Positions 63,707-64,000 of a stretch of DNA of 64,000 nt are shown here, piece after piece. Position 1 is the first letter of the stretch, and each line of letters begins with the position of its first letter. The notes beneath the pieces were generated by a model. It searched no databases and was not told the origin of the DNA. It saw only the letters and a program-made list of their open reading frames with translations. Source of the DNA: Paraburkholderia fungorum (lineage in GTDB: Bacteria; Pseudomonadota; Gammaproteobacteria; Burkholderiales; Burkholderiaceae); contig NZ_CADFGE010000001.1 of NCBI RefSeq assembly GCF_902833645.1, positions 992,001 through 1,056,000 on the forward strand, given 5' to 3'. Position numbers and translations under genes: made by a program.

Positions 63707-64000
63707 ATGAGCAACCTGAATTCACAAACCGTCCTGAGCGTCCATCACTGGACCGATACGCTTTTCAGCTTCACCTGCACGCGCGATCCGTCGTTCCGAT
63801 TCGAAAACGGCCAGTTCACGATGGTGGGCCTCGAAGTGGACGGCAAGCCGCTGATCCGCGCCTACAGCCTTGCGAGCGCGAACTATGAAGAGCACCTCGA
63901 ATTCCTGAGCATCAAGGTGCAGGACGGCCCGCTCACGTCGCGTTTGCAGCATTTGAAGGTCGGCGACGAAGTCCTGATCGGCAAGAAGCCGGTCGGCACG
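63707..64000 (+). CDS. fpr: Ferredoxin--NADP+ reductase (FPR type), 3' end outside the window
   Basis: 98 residues are visible, the start of the FAD-binding beta-barrel. TVLSVHHWTDTLFSFTCTRDPSFRFENGQFTMVGLE near 8-43 and RAYSLASANYEEHLEFLSIKV near 52-72 (RxYS FAD-binding motif) match bacterial FPRs, which pass electrons between NADPH and ferredoxin or flavodoxin. The frame is open to the window edge. An AAGAAGCC precedes the ATG. Confidence 0.9.
   Translation, partial: MSNLNSQTVLSVHHWTDTLFSFTCTRDPSFRFENGQFTMVGLEVDGKPLIRAYSLASANYEEHLEFLSIKVQDGPLTSRLQHLKVGDEVLIGKKPVGT

Overview
The window is a 64 kb chromosomal segment of a high-GC betaproteobacterium, most likely Paraburkholderia or a close Burkholderiaceae relative. 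Support comes from the general porin with a Burkholderia-type signal peptide, a KirBac1.1-like potassium channel, the short H-NS protein with a GRGKPPRW core, the HiPIP, and an intergenic repeat of a kind common in these genomes. Species identity is inferred, not proven. I see no phage, insertion sequence, CRISPR array or rRNA operon. One tRNA gene, tRNA-Ala(CGC), lies at about 32.5 kb. The segment looks like core and metabolic chromosome, with small regulons that each carry a local regulator and recognisable palindromes.

Layout. 0-2.3 kb: end of a sugar catabolic operon (AGE-family isomerase, PfkB kinase). 2.4-4.1 kb: two small related-looking proteins and an inward-rectifier K+ channel. 4.1-8.8 kb: porin divergent from an N-formylglutamate amidohydrolase / IclR regulator / YfcC-type carrier operon; the shared intergenic region has two matching palindromes (TGTTTTATT-N-AATAAAACA). 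9.2-12.8 kb: fused indolepyruvate ferredoxin oxidoreductase. 12.9-17.2 kb: CutC, an EAL protein with a C-terminal sensor-like domain, a CPA1 Na+/H+ antiporter. 17.2-17.9 kb: a 550 bp inverted-repeat element filling the gap before a UraA-type permease. 19.3-28.5 kb: two chemoreceptors, a DUF2239 protein with a strong upstream palindrome, a diguanylate cyclase, and a TetR/SDR/NAD-binding operon with paired operator-like sites. 28.5-32.4 kb: a two-subunit molybdenum hydroxylase with a divergent AraC regulator.

32.4-36.7 kb: tRNA-Ala, then the envelope/replication cluster cytochrome c - DolP - DiaA - YraN, whose start codon overlaps the divergent rsmI start, and RlpA. 37.3-43.4 kb: MBL hydrolase and exonuclease, Lrp-type regulator, CDF transporter, H-NS with a long AT-rich upstream region, HugZ-like protein, MFS permease. 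43.6-52.6 kb: a repeat-rich lipoprotein, JmjC-like cupin, LivK-type binding protein, dienelactone hydrolase, amidase, HiPIP, L2HGDH-like oxidoreductase. 53-55.7 kb: a stand-alone AAA ATPase, an exported protein and a YbhP-like phosphoesterase. 55.7-63.3 kb: aldose 1-epimerase, LacI regulator and a YtfQRT-YjfF-type (galactofuranose-like) ABC transporter, tied together by a repeated TATTATTAGT motif upstream of all three transcription units. The window ends inside a ferredoxin-NADP reductase gene.

No wholly new multi-gene system was recognised. The best leads are regulatory: the IclR-linked palindromes, the LacI-linked motif, the TetR sites, the DUF2239 palindrome, a terminator without an assigned gene near 21.3 kb, and the large inverted repeat.
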